The notes below the pieces were generated by a model that did no database searches, was not told where the DNA came from, and saw only the letters and a program-made list of their open reading frames with translations. From Methylovirgula sp. (lineage in GTDB: Bacteria; Pseudomonadota; Alphaproteobacteria; Rhizobiales; Beijerinckiaceae): 6,631 nucleotides of DNA. Shown here piece after piece: positions 5,599-6,631 of the stretch. The position numbers were made by a program, and so were the translations under genes. Location: positions 1 to 6,631 of the forward strand of contig JANXSV010000055.1 of assembly GCA_025356505.1 (NCBI GenBank). Direction: 5' to 3'. Each line of letters starts with the position of its first letter. The first letter of the stretch is position 1.

Positions 5599-6631
5599 CC
5601 CCGCCCCCCAAACCGGCAAAGTCTTTAATGTTCCAGGGCACAGGCTCTGATGTCGGCAAAAGTCTGCTGGTGGCGGGACTATGCCGCGCCTTCACCAATC
5701 GCGGGTTGCGGGTCCTGCCATTCAAGCCGCAAAACATGTCCAACAACGCCGCAGTCACCGCCGAGGGCGGCGAAATCGGCCGCGCCCAGGCCTTGCAAGC
5801 TCGCGCCTGCCGCGCACCAACATCCGTGCACATGAACCCTGTGTTGCTCAAACCGCAAAGCGCCGTCGGTAGTCAGGTCGTGGTGCAGGGCAGGGTCATG
5901 GGAAATGCCAATGCGCGGGAATATCAAAGTTGGAAGCCAAAGCTTCTGGCCGCGGTTCTGGATAGCTTTAGTCAGTTGAAAGCTCAGGCCGATCTCGTTT
6001 TGGTCGAAGGGGCAGGCAGTGCGGCTGAGGTAAACCTGCGCGCAAACGACATCGCCAATATGGGCTTTGCACGCGCAGCCAATGTGCCGGTCGTGCTGAT
6101 TGGCGATATTGATCGCGGCGGCGTCATCGCGCAGATTGTCGGCACCAAAGCGGTGATCGCATCGGAAGACGCGGCAATGATCAAGGGCTTCATTGTTAAT
6201 CGCTTTCGGGGAGATCCGACTCTTTTCGAAGACGGCATGCAGCTGATTGCGCACAAAAGCGGCTGGCCCGCGCTTGGCCTTATTCCATTTTTTAATGCCG
6301 CGTCCCAACTACCCGCCGAAGACGCGGTGGCGCTTGAAAAACGCTCTGTTCACGGGCACGGTGCCCTCACCATTGCGGTGCCAAAGCTGGCACATATCTC
6401 AAATTTCGATGATTTTGACCCTTTGAAGCAAGAGCCCGGCGTAAACCTGATTTTTGTCGATGCAGGAGAGCCTCTGCCGCTCGCCGATCTGATCATCCTG
6501 CCCGGTTCTAAAACAACCATTTCCGACCTTATTCACTTTCGCGCGCAGGGCTGGGATATCGACCTTGCGGCTCATATCCGGCGCGGCGGCAAGGTGCTGG
6601 GCATATGCGGCGGCTTTCAAATGTTGGGCAA
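5595..6631 (+). CDS. cobQ: Cobyric acid synthase CobQ (3' end outside window)
   Basis: Glutamine- and ATP-dependent amidotransferase that amidates the b, d, e and g side chains of adenosylcobyrinic acid a,c-diamide to give adenosylcobyric acid. About 345 codons are present of a family length near 480-510, so the gene is cut by the window edge and not broken. The N-terminal dethiobiotin-synthetase-like domain shows the P-loop GTGSDVGKS (15-23), [30 protein letters not shown] and GDIDRGGV. The glutamine amidotransferase domain begins later, with [11 protein letters not shown] and the nucleophile elbow [10 protein letters not shown] (Cys338) at the edge. I chose the TTG at 5595, which overlaps the cobO stop (TTGA) and has a weak GCAGG 9 bases upstream. 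The only other nearby start, ATG at 5628, has no Shine-Dalgarno and would leave just three residues before the P-loop. The overlap points to coupling with cobO. Confidence 0.95.
   Translation, partial: MTPPPKPAKSLMFQGTGSDVGKSLLVAGLCRAFTNRGLRVLPFKPQNMSNNAAVTAEGGEIGRAQALQARACRAPTSVHMNPVLLKPQSAVGSQVVVQGRVMGNANAREYQSWKPKLLAAVLDSFSQLKAQADLVLVEGAGSAAEVNLRANDIANMGFARAANVPVVLIGDIDRGGVIAQIVGTKAVIASEDAAMIKGFIVNRFRGDPTLFEDGMQLIAHKSGWPALGLIPFFNAASQLPAEDAVALEKRSVHGHGALTIAVPKLAHISNFDDFDPLKQEPGVNLIFVDAGEPLPLADLIILPGSKTTISDLIHFRAQGWDIDLAAHIRRGGKVLGICGGFQMLG

Noticed and set aside
5679..6308. Minus-strand open frame of 209 codons opposite cobQ
   Set aside because: Antisense shadow; the plus strand encodes conserved CobQ motifs throughout this interval.

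Overview
The window is a cobalamin (vitamin B12) biosynthesis locus of the aerobic, late-cobalt-insertion type. Gene content (CobN, CobW, a DUF1636 protein, CobO, CobQ), moderately GC-rich coding sequence and tight gene packing suggest an alphaproteobacterium, most likely of the Rhodobacterales/roseobacter kind. That assignment rests on family resemblance only and I could not test it.

Layout. Two divergent transcription units flank a control region of about 340 bases (4654-4995). The minus-strand unit runs right to left: promoter candidate (about 4913-4940), cobalamin riboswitch aptamer (4748-4905), a set of leader hairpins (4651-4741), a small cysteine-rich DUF1636 gene (4270-4653), cobW (3242-4267) and cobN (13-3240). 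The last three are separated by only 2 and 1 bases, so they almost certainly form one operon. The plus-strand unit holds cobO (4996-5598) and cobQ (from 5595, running off the right edge), which overlap by 4 bases. Apart from the 12 bases left of cobN and the leader, the window is all coding sequence.

How the genes fit together. CobN is the large subunit of the CobNST chelatase that puts cobalt into hydrogenobyrinic acid a,c-diamide. CobW is a G3E-family metallochaperone GTPase thought to supply cobalt. The DUF1636 protein is uncharacterised but its cysteine pattern suggests metal binding. CobO then adenosylates the cob(I)yrinic acid a,c-diamide and CobQ amidates four side chains to give adenosylcobyric acid. 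The window therefore covers cobalt delivery, cobalt insertion, adenosylation and amidation, in pathway order outward from the shared control region.

Regulation. The riboswitch faces only the cobalt-insertion arm. Its leader ends in a hairpin that holds the Shine-Dalgarno sequence of the DUF1636 gene in the loop and its GTG start in the stem. The upstream arm of that hairpin has an alternative perfect 7-base partner further upstream, which suggests translational switching. I see no riboswitch on the cobO side.

I found no mobile element, CRISPR array, tRNA, rRNA or wholly new system. The points most worth a second look are the expression platform of the riboswitch and the DUF1636 protein.
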